From: Coprococcus sp.
Lineage (GTDB): Bacteria; Bacillota; Clostridia; Lachnospirales; Lachnospiraceae
Assembly (NCBI GenBank): GCA_022793995.1
Contig: JAAWDY010000016.1
Span: 49,094 to 113,093, forward strand
Reading direction: 5' to 3'
Length of the DNA: 64,000 nt
Numbering within the stretch: the stretch's first letter is position 1; each line of letters starts with the position of its first letter. The notes under the pieces were generated by a model. The model was not told where the DNA came from and searched no databases. It saw nothing but the letters and a program-made list of their open reading frames with translations. This document shows, one piece after another, positions 16,688 to 25,429 of the stretch. Both the position numbers and the translations under genes were made by a program.

Positions 16688-17881
16688 ATGCTTAATAAAA
16701 AATCAGTAGACGATATCAATGTCAAAGGACAGAAGGTCCTGGTAAGATGTGATTTTAACGTACCGCTCATCGACGGGAAGATTACAGATGAGAACCGTCT
16801 TGTAGCGGCGCTCCCCACGATTAAGAAACTGATTGCCGATGGCGGTCGTATTATTCTTTGCTCACATTTGGGAAAACCGAAGGGAGAGCCGAAACCGGAG
16901 CTTTCTCTTGCACCGGTGGCAAAGCGTCTTTCTGAGCTCTTGGGACAGGAAGTGAAGTTTGCCGCAGATCCGGAAGTAGTGGGACCGAATGCGAAAGCTG
17001 CAGTAGAGGCAATGCAGGACGGAGAAGTCATTCTTCTGGAGAATACACGTTATCGTGTGGAAGAGACGAAGAACGGCGAGGCGTTCTCAAAAGAGCTTGC
17101 TTCCCTGTGTGACGTATTTGTAAACGACGCATTCGGAACCGCGCACCGCGCGCATTGCTCTAACGTAGGTGTCACTCAGTTTGTGGATACTGCAGTAGTA
17201 GGGTATTTGATGCAGAAAGAAATCGATTTCCTTGGAAACGCAGTAAATAACCCAGAGCGTCCGTTTGTGGCAATCCTTGGCGGAGCGAAAGTCTCCAGCA
17301 AGATTTCCGTTATCGAGAATCTGCTTGAGAAAGTCGATACTCTGATTATCGGCGGCGGTATGTCTTATACTTTCAGCAAGGCGCAGGGCGGAAACGTAGG
17401 AAAATCCCTTCTCGAAGAAGATTACTGTGAGTATGCGCTGAACATGCTGAAAAAAGCGGAGGAGAAAGGTGTGAAACTGCTCCTTCCGGTTGACAACGTG
17501 ATTGCAGACGATTTCTCTAACGATGCAAATACAAAGGTTGTAGGAAACGGCGAGATCCCGGACGGATGGCAAGGATTGGATATCGGGCCGGAGACAGCGA
17601 AGCTCTATGCTGAGACGGTAAAAGACGCGAGAACAGTTGTTTGGAACGGACCAATGGGCGCGTTTGAGATGCCGAAGTTTGCGGCAGGGACAGAGGCTGT
17701 AGCAAAGGCATTGGCAGATACAGATGCAGTGACGATCATCGGCGGCGGCGATAGCGCGGCGGCTGTCAATCAGTTAGGATATGGCGAGAAGATGACCCAC
17801 ATTTCAACAGGCGGCGGCGCTTCCCTGGAATTCCTGGAAGGCAAAGAATTACCGGGCGTAGCCGCAGCTAATGATAAGTAA
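16688..17881 (+). CDS. pgk: Phosphoglycerate kinase
   Basis: 397 residues. Makes ATP from 1,3-bisphosphoglycerate in glycolysis. The N-terminal domain shows [12 protein letters not shown], the substrate-binding [16 protein letters not shown] and [13 protein letters not shown]. The C-terminal nucleotide domain has [35 protein letters not shown] and the final GGGDSAAAV with [13 protein letters not shown]. Length is normal and it is not fused to triosephosphate isomerase. AGGAGG precedes the ATG. It lies between gap and tpiA and is probably on the same message. Confidence 0.97.
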   Translation: MLNKKSVDDINVKGQKVLVRCDFNVPLIDGKITDENRLVAALPTIKKLIADGGRIILCSHLGKPKGEPKPELSLAPVAKRLSELLGQEVKFAADPEVVGPNAKAAVEAMQDGEVILLENTRYRVEETKNGEAFSKELASLCDVFVNDAFGTAHRAHCSNVGVTQFVDTAVVGYLMQKEIDFLGNAVNNPERPFVAILGGAKVSSKISVIENLLEKVDTLIIGGGMSYTFSKAQGGNVGKSLLEEDYCEYALNMLKKAEEKGVKLLLPVDNVIADDFSNDANTKVVGNGEIPDGWQGLDIGPETAKLYAETVKDARTVVWNGPMGAFEMPKFAAGTEAVAKALADTDAVTIIGGGDSAAAVNQLGYGEKMTHISTGGGASLEFLEGKELPGVAAANDK

Positions 17882-17884
17882 ACT

Positions 17885-17979
17885 CTTAGCGAGGTCCTTT
17901 CGAGCTTAGAGTTTACTTACTTCGCCGCCGAAGGCGAGGCGAAGATACCCGTGCCTTGGCGAGGTCTTATCGAGCCTAG
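17885..17979 (+). repeat. Two related 25-nt hairpin units and a GC-rich stem between pgk and tpiA
   Basis: Two 25-nt units at 17885-17909 and 17955-17979 agree at 21 positions. Each can fold back on itself (outer arms CTTAGC/GCTTAG and CTTGGC/GCCTAG). An A-T pair in the first is replaced by G-C in the second, a compensatory change that supports a folded RNA. Between them CTTCGCC and GGCGAGGCGAAG form another stem. The 141-nt spacer contains no gene. It may stabilise the upstream message or be a dispersed intergenic element. Confidence 0.5.
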
Positions 17980-18022
17980 CGGGGCGGCGTGGAAGAAAAT
18001 ATATTTGGAGGAAGTGTAAGAG

Positions 18023-18772
18023 ATGTCTAGAAAGAAAATTATTGCCGGCAACTGGAAGATGAACATGACTCCGTCTCAGGCAGTGGAGCTGGTAAATACT
18101 TTGAAACCGTTGGTAGAGACAGAGGATGCAGACGTAGTATTCTGCGTGCCAGCAATCGATATTATTCCAGTTATCGAGGCGGCGAAAGGCAGCAATATTC
18201 AAGTAGGCGCGGAGAATATGTACTATGAGGACAAAGGCGCTTATACTGGGGAGATTTCTCCGGCAATGTTAACGGATGTAGGCGTGAAGTATGTCGTACT
18301 CGGGCATTCTGAGAGACGCGAGTATTTTGCGGAGACGAACGAGACGGTTAATAAAAAGATGCTGAAAGCATTTGAGTACGGGATCACCCCGATCATGTGC
18401 TGCGGAGAGTCTCTGGAGCAGAGAGAGCAGGGCGTGACGATGGATTTCATCCGCCAGCAGGTGAAAGTCGGATTCCTGAATGTGACTGTAGAGCAGGCGA
18501 AAACGGCGGTGATTGCATATGAGCCGATCTGGGCGATCGGGACCGGCAAGACCGCAACGACAGAACAGGCGCAGGAGGTCTGCAAGGCGATCCGCGAGTG
18601 CATCGCTGAGATTTATGACGAAGCGACAGCGGAAGCGATCCGTATCCAGTACGGCGGTTCCGTAAACGCGGTGACAGCGCCGGAGCTGTTCGCACAGCCG
18701 GATATCGACGGCGGTCTGGTAGGCGGTGCTGCATTGAAGCCAGATTTTGGAAAGATCGTGAATTGGAAATAG
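18023..18772 (+). CDS. tpiA: Triosephosphate isomerase
   Basis: 249 residues, a single TIM barrel that interconverts dihydroxyacetone phosphate and glyceraldehyde-3-phosphate. Catalytic Lys12 is in AGNWKMN, the electrophilic His in [12 protein letters not shown], and the catalytic Glu in [17 protein letters not shown], which also holds the mobile loop. The phosphate-binding QYGGSVNA and [11 protein letters not shown] close the barrel. GGAGGAAG precedes the ATG. It is the last gene of the gap-pgk-tpiA set, followed by a terminator. Confidence 0.97.
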   Translation: MSRKKIIAGNWKMNMTPSQAVELVNTLKPLVETEDADVVFCVPAIDIIPVIEAAKGSNIQVGAENMYYEDKGAYTGEISPAMLTDVGVKYVVLGHSERREYFAETNETVNKKMLKAFEYGITPIMCCGESLEQREQGVTMDFIRQQVKVGFLNVTVEQAKTAVIAYEPIWAIGTGKTATTEQAQEVCKAIRECIAEIYDEATAEAIRIQYGGSVNAVTAPELFAQPDIDGGLVGGAALKPDFGKIVNWK

Positions 18773-18778
18773 CACTTT

Positions 18779-18829
18779 AAAAGAAAACGGTTACACTCCT
18801 GTTCATCTAGAGTGTGGCCGTTCTCTTTT
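18779..18829 (+). terminator. Terminator of the gap-pgk-tpiA operon
   Basis: A long stem is formed by AAAAGA, AACGG and ACACTC (18779-18799) against GAGTGT, CCGTT and TCTTTT (18810-18829), with small internal bulges. The 3' arm supplies a T-rich end. Confidence 0.75.
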
Positions 18830-18857
18830 GATAGCTTCATTTTTTATCCTAAGAACT

Positions 18858-18921
18858 GAACAATGTTCACTAAAGGGAGGGTTGTAACTTTGGCAGAGCG
18901 GTATTTGCCGCGGCCAAAGTT
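18858..18921 (+). promoter_or_regulatory. Palindrome and leader hairpin upstream of the DUF2871 gene
   Basis: GAACAATGTTC (18858-18868) is a perfect 11-nt palindrome. AACTTTGGC (18886-18894) pairs with GCCAAAGTT (18913-18921), with an inner GCGG/CCGC stem. The hairpin ends 32 nt before the ATG. Either could control the gene; no known riboswitch class was recognised. Confidence 0.4.
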
Positions 18922-18953
18922 CAAAATAAAACTGAGAATAAAGGAGAATAAGT

Positions 18954-19373
18954 ATGAAACGTTACATAAATATGACTCTGCTGTACGCCATTCTTGCGAT
19001 GAGCGGCGGCGTATTTTATCGGGAGTTTACCAAATTCAATGACTTTACAGCCCAAACAACCCTTAAAGCGGTACATCCACACTACTTCCTGCTGGGCATG
19101 GTGTTTTTCCTGCTGTTACTCCTGTTGGAAAAGAATTTTTCCTTTACCAGCAAAAAGACTCAGCGGGTATTGGTTGCCTATCATATCGGCTTAAACCTGA
19201 CTGCCGTGATGTTTGTGGTACGGGGTGTGCCACAGGTAATGAAGACTACGCTTTCCGCTGGAATAAATGCAGCAATCTCTGGCGTTGCCGGGATCGGGCA
19301 TATTGTACTGGGCGTCAGTTTAGTGCTTCTGCTGATACAAATCAAGCATAGTGTCTTAGCGATGAAGGTCTGA
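18954..19373 (+). CDS. DUF2871 integral membrane protein
   Basis: 139 residues with four hydrophobic segments: about 7-25, 42-62, 72-90 and 105-132. The opening MTLLYAILAMSGGVFYREFT and KAVHPHYFLLGMVFFLLLLL match the DUF2871 family of small Firmicute membrane proteins. Their function is unknown. An AAAGGAG site precedes the ATG. The gene stands alone after the glycolytic terminator and converges with the flavin reductase gene 31 nt away. The histidines in the first loop (VHPHYF) are the most polar conserved feature inside the membrane part and could bind a metal or heme, but this is a guess. Confidence 0.75.
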   Translation: MKRYINMTLLYAILAMSGGVFYREFTKFNDFTAQTTLKAVHPHYFLLGMVFFLLLLLLEKNFSFTSKKTQRVLVAYHIGLNLTAVMFVVRGVPQVMKTTLSAGINAAISGVAGIGHIVLGVSLVLLLIQIKHSVLAMKV

Positions 19374-19404
19374 GCATATTTTGGAGAATATACTTTGCGT
19401 CATG

Positions 19405-20055
19405 CTATTCTATTACTTTTTTGAATTTATCAGCCCCTTGCTTACAAATCGGGCAGATGAAATCCTCCGGAAGCGTGTCGCCTTCATAGATATAACCGCA
19501 CACCTGGCATACATATTTTGTCTTTCCGGACGTTGGGGGCGCAGTGTCCGCCGTATCCTCGGGCAGATATGTGGGCGCATTTTTCGGGCTTTTTCCTTTT
19601 ATGACTTTATGATAATAAGAATAAGTCATCTCAGGAAGACTGTCATAGACTTCTGCGGCAATGACTTCGCCTAAAAATACAGTATGAGTGGCGGTTTCCA
19701 TTTTGTCGATCACTTTACATACAACGTAACCGCAGGTATTTTTAACGACTGGTACGCCGGATATCATCTCATAATCGACACCGCTGAACTTGTCCGTATC
19801 TTTGCCGGACTGGAATCCAAAGGTCCCGATCAGATCAGACGGGGAATTTTCCGCAAGGATGGAGAACGAAAACATACCTGATTTTTCAATACATCCATTC
19901 GTATAATTATCATGATTGATACTTGCCGCAATCGTGGCAGGAGAGGATGTGATCTGCATAATACTATTCGCAATACAGCCGGTAGGACGTTCGCCGTCCA
20001 TTGTACCTACAACATACATACCATAAGACATGTTTCTGAAAATTTTTGTGTTCAT
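19405..20055 (-). CDS. Flavin reductase-rubredoxin fusion (flavoredoxin type)
   Basis: 216 residues from ATG 20055, preceded by AAGGAGG. Residues 1-160 are a flavin reductase-like FMN-binding split-barrel domain (MYVVGTMDGERPTGCIANSI, VSKNS-type loop replaced by INHDNYTNGCIEKSG). The C-terminal 40 residues are a rubredoxin with both iron-binding pairs: YVCQVCGYIYEG and FICPICKQG. Such fusions pass electrons from FMN to the rubredoxin iron and on to oxygen- or peroxide-reducing partners in strict anaerobes. A 20-residue Pro/Thr-rich linker joins the domains. The partner is not in the window. It is probably monocistronic. Confidence 0.88.
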   Translation of the reverse strand: MNTKIFRNMSYGMYVVGTMDGERPTGCIANSIMQITSSPATIAASINHDNYTNGCIEKSGMFSFSILAENSPSDLIGTFGFQSGKDTDKFSGVDYEMISGVPVVKNTCGYVVCKVIDKMETATHTVFLGEVIAAEVYDSLPEMTYSYYHKVIKGKSPKNAPTYLPEDTADTAPPTSGKTKYVCQVCGYIYEGDTLPEDFICPICKQGADKFKKVIE

Positions 20056-20077
20056 AATGCCTCCTTGTAAAATAATA

Positions 20078-20123
20078 ATTGTTAGCGTCGGTGTTATTAT
20101 AACAATCTGGAAGGGATTGTCAA
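20078..20123 (-). promoter_or_regulatory. Promoter of the flavin reductase-rubredoxin gene with inverted repeat
   Basis: On the minus strand TTGACA (complement of 20118-20123) and TATAAT (complement of 20096-20101) are 16 bases apart. ATTGTTA (20078-20084) and TAACAAT (20099-20105) form an inverted repeat that covers the -10 and start region, a likely operator for a redox-responsive regulator. Confidence 0.65.
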
Positions 20124-20188
20124 GGCGGATAGGCAATATGAGAGAATAAGATGATATTATTCAGAGCCGATATTTTTTTCACAATCTA

Positions 20189-20217
20189 TTGCAACCGCTA
20201 GGAAAATCATGTAAAAT
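20189..20217 (+). promoter_or_regulatory. gpmI promoter
   Basis: TTGCAA (20189-20194) and TAAAAT (20212-20217) are spaced 17 bases, about 70 nt before the gpmI ATG. Confidence 0.55.
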
Positions 20218-20288
20218 AGGAAGGCAGAGTGAGATGTCCATATTTTATGGTATGGCACGATGATAAATAGTGAAGGAGTGTAGATCAG

Positions 20289-21827
20289 ATGAGTAAAAAA
20301 CCAACGGTTTTAATGATTTTGGACGGCTATGGATTGAATGAGAAGAAGACCGGCAATGCAGTCGCGCAGGCGGAGACGCCGGTTATGGATAAATTGATGG
20401 CAGAGTGTCCGTTCGTTCTTGGGAATGCCAGCGGACTTGCGGTCGGGCTTCCGGACGGACAGATGGGCAATTCTGAGGTGGGGCATTTGAATATGGGCGC
20501 AGGACGCATCGTTTACCAGGATTTGACGAAGATTACCAAGTCGATTGAGGACGGCGACTTTTTCGAGAACCCGGAGCTTTTAAAAGCGTGCAGGAACGCC
20601 AAGGAGAATGGGACGGCGCTCCATATGTATGGTCTTGTGTCCGACGGCGGAGTGCACAGCCATAATACACATATTTATGGACTTCTGGAACTGGCGAAAA
20701 GGGAAGGACTTTCCAAAGTCTATGTACACTGTTTCCTGGATGGACGGGATACGCCGCCATCTTCCGGAAAAGATTATGTGAAGGAACTTGTGGACAAGAT
20801 GAAGGAGATCGGCGTCGGTGAAGTCGCGACCGTGACGGGCCGTTACTATGCCATGGACCGGGACAATAGATGGGACAGGGTAGAAAAGGCATACCGCGCC
20901 TTGGTGAAGGGCGAGGGCGTCGTCGCGGACGATGCAGTCCAGGCTGTACAGCAGTCCTATGATAAAGGAGAGACGGATGAGTTTGTACTTCCGACAGTGG
21001 TGATGAAAGACGGCGCGCCGACGGCAACGATACAGAATGGAGATTCTATCATATTCTTTAATTTCCGTCCAGACCGCGCGCGGGAGATCACGAGGACATT
21101 TTGTGACGATGGGTTTACCGGGTTTGACCGGGGAGACAGGATCAAGACCACGTATGTCTGCTTTACGGAGTATGATGTGACGATTCCGAACAAGTCGGTT
21201 GCGTTCGTTAAGACGGAGATCACCAACACATTTGGAGAATTTCTGGCGGCGAACAACTTAAAGCAGGCGAGGATCGCCGAGACGGAGAAGTATGCGCATG
21301 TAACATTCTTCTTCAACGGCGGGGTGGAGGAGCCGAATGAGGGAGAGGACCGTATTCTTGTAAACTCACCGAAGGTGGCTACCTACGACCTGAAGCCTGA
21401 GATGAGCGCATATGAGGTATGTGATAAATTGACGGAAGCGATTGGATCCGGCAAGTACGACGTGATTATCATCAATTTTGCAAACCCGGATATGGTCGGG
21501 CACACAGGTGTGGAGGCTGCTGCCATCAAAGCGATCGAGGCGGTGGATGAGTGTGTTGGAAAGACAGTGGAAGCGGTATGCAAGGCGGGCGGACAGATGT
21601 TTATCTGTGCGGATCACGGGAACGCTGAACAGCTCATCGACGAGGAGACAGGCGCGCCGTTCACTGCGCACACGACGAACCCGGTTCCGTTCATTCTGGT
21701 GAACACAGAGGGATATGCTCTCCGGGAAGGCGGATGCCTTGCGGATATCGCGCCGACGCTTATTGAACTGATGGGTATGGAGCAGCCAAAAGAAATGACC
21801 GGGAAATCTTTGTTGATTAAGAAATAA
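20289..21827 (+). CDS. gpmI: 2,3-bisphosphoglycerate-independent phosphoglycerate mutase
   Basis: 512 residues. Interconverts 3- and 2-phosphoglycerate using a manganese-dependent phosphoserine. The metal-binding Asp is in [10 protein letters not shown], and the catalytic serine is Ser62 in [13 protein letters not shown]. The phosphotransferase insert follows ([27 protein letters not shown]), then [12 protein letters not shown], and the second metal site in [12 protein letters not shown] and [11 protein letters not shown]. Length and motif order are normal. It has its own promoter and is unlinked to the gap operon. It is followed by a hairpin just before the OLD-type gene. Confidence 0.97.
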   Translation: MSKKPTVLMILDGYGLNEKKTGNAVAQAETPVMDKLMAECPFVLGNASGLAVGLPDGQMGNSEVGHLNMGAGRIVYQDLTKITKSIEDGDFFENPELLKACRNAKENGTALHMYGLVSDGGVHSHNTHIYGLLELAKREGLSKVYVHCFLDGRDTPPSSGKDYVKELVDKMKEIGVGEVATVTGRYYAMDRDNRWDRVEKAYRALVKGEGVVADDAVQAVQQSYDKGETDEFVLPTVVMKDGAPTATIQNGDSIIFFNFRPDRAREITRTFCDDGFTGFDRGDRIKTTYVCFTEYDVTIPNKSVAFVKTEITNTFGEFLAANNLKQARIAETEKYAHVTFFFNGGVEEPNEGEDRILVNSPKVATYDLKPEMSAYEVCDKLTEAIGSGKYDVIIINFANPDMVGHTGVEAAAIKAIEAVDECVGKTVEAVCKAGGQMFICADHGNAEQLIDEETGAPFTAHTTNPVPFILVNTEGYALREGGCLADIAPTLIELMGMEQPKEMTGKSLLIKK

Positions 21828-21854
21828 AAAGGCACAATAAAAGGACATATGATC

Positions 21855-21891
21855 GAAGAGCCCCTTAAGCATTTGCTTTGGGGGCTTCTTC
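21855..21891 (+). terminator. Hairpin between gpmI and the OLD-type gene
   Basis: GAAGAGCCCC (21855-21864) pairs with GGGGCTTCTTC (21881-21891) with an inner AAGC/GCTT. It ends seven bases before the ribosome site of the next gene, so that gene must be read through it or start inside it. Confidence 0.65.
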
Positions 21892-21908
21892 AAACATGGA
21901 GGGGCGCT

Positions 21909-23777
21909 GTGAGAATAACGGACCTGAAGATCAAGAATTTCAAATCAATACGGGAGCTGCATATCAAGGATATGGAAAATGCATGTATCCTGGTGGGGAA
22001 GAACAATACCGGGAAAACGGCGGTGCTGGACGCCGTCCGCTCGGTAGGAGGGCTTTATAAGATTCGGTTGGAAGATTTTCATGAAAATTATCCCAATGTG
22101 GAGATCGAGGTAACACTTGAGATCCGGGAGAGGGATCTGCGTATGCTGCATCAGAACGGTGCGGTGGAGGCATACAGGAAGTATGACATCTGGCTTAAGA
22201 ATTTCCGGGAAAAGCTGCCTTCCTTCCAGAATGGTTTTCTGACCTTTCGTTTTGTCGCGAATCGGGAGGGGAAGGTGCGCTACAGCGACGGGACGGAGAA
22301 ACACAATCCATATCTTGTGGAGGTATTTCCGGAGATCTATTTTGTGGATACACAGCGTGATCTGAAACAGTTCCAGAACGCCCTGATCAGCCTCCAGGAA
22401 GACGAGCTGCTCAAGAAGATGCGTTCGGACTGCTGCCTTTTTGAGCGGACTAAGACTTGTACGCACTGCTTTTCCTGTATTGGTCTGATTAACAAGAAAA
22501 AGCCGGTGGAGCTGGACGCGTTTGAGGCGGCGAAGCTTCTGGATTACAAGCTGTACAAATTGAACCTGGGAGCATTTGCAGAGCGCGTGAACCGTAATTT
22601 CCATAAAAATGGCGGAAAAGCGAAAATCCTTTATACTATGAACCGGGACGTGGAACAGATGCTTTCTGTAACCGCGGAGATTCTGGATTTTACGCGCCAT
22701 GAGCCGAGGGACATTGAGAATATGGGGAAGGGGATGCGGAGTATTTACATGCTCTCACTTTTGGAGACGTATCTGGAGGCGGGGAGCCGGACGCCTTGTC
22801 TGATTCTGGTGGAGAATCCGGAGATCTTCCTGCATCCTAAGATGCAGAAGACATGTGGGGATATCCTGTATCGGATATCCAGGAAGAGCCAGACGCTATT
22901 TGCAACGCACTCGCAAAACCTTCTCCCTAATTTTAACAGTCGGGAAATACGGCAAGTCGTACCGGACTGTGAAGGGTATTCCCAGGTGAAGGAGCGGACC
23001 GATATCAGCGCGGTTTTGGACGACCTCGGATATTCGGCAAACGATCTGATGAATGTTGATTTCGTCTTTATCGTGGAAGGAAAGCAGGATAAGAGCAGGC
23101 TGCCTCTTCTTCTGGAAAAGTATTATTCGGAAGTGTATGACGATAAAGGGAATCTGTTCAGGATCGCGATCATTACAACGAACAGCTGTACGAATATCAA
23201 GACGTATGCGAATCTCAAATATATGAACCAGGTTTATCTAAAAGACGCTTTTTTGATGATTCGAGACGGCGACGGGCAAGAACCGGAGAAGCTGCGGCGT
23301 CAGTTGTGCCGATATTATGAGGAACGGAATTTGGAGGACGTGGACCGCCTGCCACGGGTGACGGAGAGAAATGTGCTGATCTTAAAATACTATTCATTTG
23401 AAAATTATTTTCTGAATCCTGAGATCATGGCAAGAATTGGCGTGGTGGAAAGTGAAGAGGCCTTTTACGAGATCTTTCTGAAAAAATGGAAAGAATACCT
23501 TTATAAGATCGCCAGCGGAAAGAAGCTTGTGAAAGTGATTGGTTCCGACCTGCGTACAACCGACGACATCCGACAGAATATGGAACAGATACGGACATAT
23601 CTGCGGGGACATAACCTATATGATATTTTTTACGGACGGTATAAAGAAAGGGAAGAAGAGATCCTGAGACAATACATTTCCTGTGCTCCGCGTGAAGAGT
23701 TTCAGGATATTCTTGATGCGGCGGAACGATTCATCTATTTTGAAAATAGAAGGACATTCGACCGTGAAAATGAATAA
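21909..23777 (+). CDS. OLD-family ATPase with TOPRIM domain and an internal cysteine cluster
   Basis: 622 residues from GTG 21909, chosen for GGAGGGG at 21898-21904. The N-terminal ABC-type ATPase half has Walker A GKNNTGKT (30-37) after LKIKNFKSIREL, and a late Walker B-like LILVENPEIFLHP with THSQNLL. A TOPRIM-like half follows: IVEGKQDKSRLP (Glu390) and IRDGDGQ (Asp453, Asp455). This is the OLD nuclease layout, linked to DNA repair or phage defence. Odd feature: five cysteines at 175, 176, 184, 187 and 190 in a CxxCxxC-like patch within the ATPase half, which could hold zinc or a cluster. No partner gene such as GajB lies beside it, so it is a class 1-like single protein. Defence function is inferred. 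Confidence 0.72.
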   Translation: MRITDLKIKNFKSIRELHIKDMENACILVGKNNTGKTAVLDAVRSVGGLYKIRLEDFHENYPNVEIEVTLEIRERDLRMLHQNGAVEAYRKYDIWLKNFREKLPSFQNGFLTFRFVANREGKVRYSDGTEKHNPYLVEVFPEIYFVDTQRDLKQFQNALISLQEDELLKKMRSDCCLFERTKTCTHCFSCIGLINKKKPVELDAFEAAKLLDYKLYKLNLGAFAERVNRNFHKNGGKAKILYTMNRDVEQMLSVTAEILDFTRHEPRDIENMGKGMRSIYMLSLLETYLEAGSRTPCLILVENPEIFLHPKMQKTCGDILYRISRKSQTLFATHSQNLLPNFNSREIRQVVPDCEGYSQVKERTDISAVLDDLGYSANDLMNVDFVFIVEGKQDKSRLPLLLEKYYSEVYDDKGNLFRIAIITTNSCTNIKTYANLKYMNQVYLKDAFLMIRDGDGQEPEKLRRQLCRYYEERNLEDVDRLPRVTERNVLILKYYSFENYFLNPEIMARIGVVESEEAFYEIFLKKWKEYLYKIASGKKLVKVIGSDLRTTDDIRQNMEQIRTYLRGHNLYDIFYGRYKEREEEILRQYISCAPREEFQDILDAAERFIYFENRRTFDRENE

Positions 23778-23854
23778 TGAGGAATAGAAAAGTTCAAAAA
23801 AACTTTACAATGCGCTGAAAAATGTTGAAAAGGAATATAAAATGAAAGTTTTAA

Positions 23855-23883
23855 TTGACGAAACGTCATAATGCAGGTATACT
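23855..23883 (+). promoter_or_regulatory. Promoter upstream of the type Ic aminotransferase
   Basis: TTGACG (23855-23860) and TATACT (23878-23883) are 17 bases apart. The -35 overlaps a small palindrome GACG-aaa-CGTC. Transcription from here would give a leader of about 125 nt that contains a short ORF. Confidence 0.6.
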
Positions 23884-23913
23884 ATCTACGATCGTATACT
23901 CAATAGAGATAGG

Positions 23914-24030
23914 ATGACGGTTTCTTTGCACACGGAGGGTATGGTAAGACGGTCAATGAAGACGATCAATATGGGAGAAGGACAGCCGCCAGACGGTTTG
24001 GCTTGGGAGGTAAATGATGACAGCGTATAA
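23914..24030 (+). CDS. Possible 38-residue leader peptide upstream of the aminotransferase
   Basis: A frame from ATG 23914 runs 38 codons, includes KTINMGEGQPPDGLAWEVND, and ends with TAA at 24028-24030, overlapping the start of the aminotransferase gene. Its ribosome site is weak. The overlap would allow translational coupling. It could equally be chance; conservation in relatives would settle it. Confidence 0.25.
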   Translation: MTVSLHTEGMVRRSMKTINMGEGQPPDGLAWEVNDDSV

Positions 24031-25309
24031 AGATTTAAGCAGAGCAGAATTATTGGAGAAGAAAAGCATCCTGGAAAGTGAATTTGCGAAGATCAAGGCC
24101 AAAGATCTGAAGCTTGATATGTCCAGGGGAAAGCCGTCTAAGGCGCAGCTGGATATTTCTATGGGCATGATGGATGTACTGGACAGTGGATCCGACCTGA
24201 CCTGTGAGGAAGGCGTGGACTGCCGGAACTACGGGGTGATCGATGGGATCAAGGAGGCGAAGCAGCTCTTCGCCGATATGATGGAGGTTCCAAAAGAGAA
24301 TATCATTGTCTTTGGAAATTCCAGCCTGAATGTGATGCATGACACAGTGGCGCGTGCTATGACACATGGTATCATGGGAAATGCTCCCTGGGCAAAGCTG
24401 GATAAAGTGAAATTTCTCTGCCCGGTGCCTGGGTATGACCGGCATTTCGCGATCACAGAGCATTTTGGGATTGAGATGGTGAATATTCCTATGACAGAAG
24501 AAGGACCGAATATGGATCAAGTGGAAGAACTGGTACAGGCTGACCCGGCGGTGAAGGGGATCTGGTGTGTGCCGCAGTATTCTAATCCGCAGGGAATCAC
24601 ATATTCTGACGGGACGGTGCACCGGTTTGCACACCTAAAGCCCGCGGCAGAGGATTTCCGGATCTTCTGGGATAACGCCTATGGAATACATCACTTATAT
24701 GAAGACAAACAGGATAAACTTTTGGAAATTCTGGCGGAATGTGAGAAGGCGGGACATCCCGATATGGTCTATCAATTTGCCTCTACTTCTAAAATCAGCT
24801 TTCCGGGGGCCGGCATTGCCTCGATCGCCGCGTCAACACGGAATCTGGAAGAGATCCGGAAAATGATGTCCGTTCAGACGATCGGACACGATAAACTGAA
24901 CCAACTACGTCATGTGCGTTTCTTTGGGAATCTGAAGGGGATGGAGGAACACATGAAGAAACATGCGGATATCATGCGTCCCAAGTTTGAAGCGGTTCTG
25001 CACGTGCTGGAAGAGGAACTGGGGGGACTTGGTATCGGCTCTTGGATTGCGCCGAAAGGAGGGTATTTCATTTCCTTTGACGCGATGGAAGGGTGTGCCA
25101 AAGCGATCGTAGCGAAGGCAAAAGAGGCCGGACTTATCATGACAAAAGCGGGCGCCACCTTCCCGTACGGGAAAGATCCGTTAGACAGTAATATTCGGAT
25201 CGCGCCTTCATTCCCGACGCCGGAAGAATTGGAAATTGCGGCGAATGTATTTGTTCTCAGCGTGAAGCTAGCAAGCATTGAAAAACTGCTTGGAGACGTC
25301 CGAGGGTAA
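24017..25309 (+). CDS. Type Ic (MocR-like) PLP aminotransferase, aspartate aminotransferase-like
   Basis: 430 residues from the second of two adjacent ATG codons, which has the better spacing (six) from GGGAGG; the first at 24014 adds one Met. Fold-type I aminotransferase of the Aminotran_MocR (PF12897) group: LDMSRGKPSKAQLDIS, YGVIDGIKEAKQLFADMM, FGNSSLNVMHD, WCVPQYSNPQGITYSD, FWDNAYGIHHL, and the PLP-lysine motif ASTSKISFPGAGIAS. The C-terminal NIRIAPSFPTPEEL supplies the carboxylate-binding Arg. Members studied transfer amino groups from aspartate. It has its own promoter and terminator and stands alone. Confidence 0.88.
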   Translation: MTAYKDLSRAELLEKKSILESEFAKIKAKDLKLDMSRGKPSKAQLDISMGMMDVLDSGSDLTCEEGVDCRNYGVIDGIKEAKQLFADMMEVPKENIIVFGNSSLNVMHDTVARAMTHGIMGNAPWAKLDKVKFLCPVPGYDRHFAITEHFGIEMVNIPMTEEGPNMDQVEELVQADPAVKGIWCVPQYSNPQGITYSDGTVHRFAHLKPAAEDFRIFWDNAYGIHHLYEDKQDKLLEILAECEKAGHPDMVYQFASTSKISFPGAGIASIAASTRNLEEIRKMMSVQTIGHDKLNQLRHVRFFGNLKGMEEHMKKHADIMRPKFEAVLHVLEEELGGLGIGSWIAPKGGYFISFDAMEGCAKAIVAKAKEAGLIMTKAGATFPYGKDPLDSNIRIAPSFPTPEELEIAANVFVLSVKLASIEKLLGDVRG

Positions 25310-25350
25310 GATCAGGAAGCGAGTATATGATAGAAAAGTATAGGATAGAA

Positions 25351-25401
25351 AACGTCAAATTCAGTGTACGGACTGTAAGATACTGAATTTGACGTTTTTT
25401 T
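25351..25401 (+). terminator. Strong terminator between convergent genes
   Basis: AACGTCAAATTCAGT (25351-25365) pairs perfectly with ACTGAATTTGACGTT (25382-25396), followed by T residues to 25401. It ends the aminotransferase message and may also serve the activase fusion on the minus strand, for which the A-run gives T residues in reverse. Confidence 0.93.
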
Positions 25402-25429
25402 ATCTTTCATAAGCAATTTGCAATCTTTT

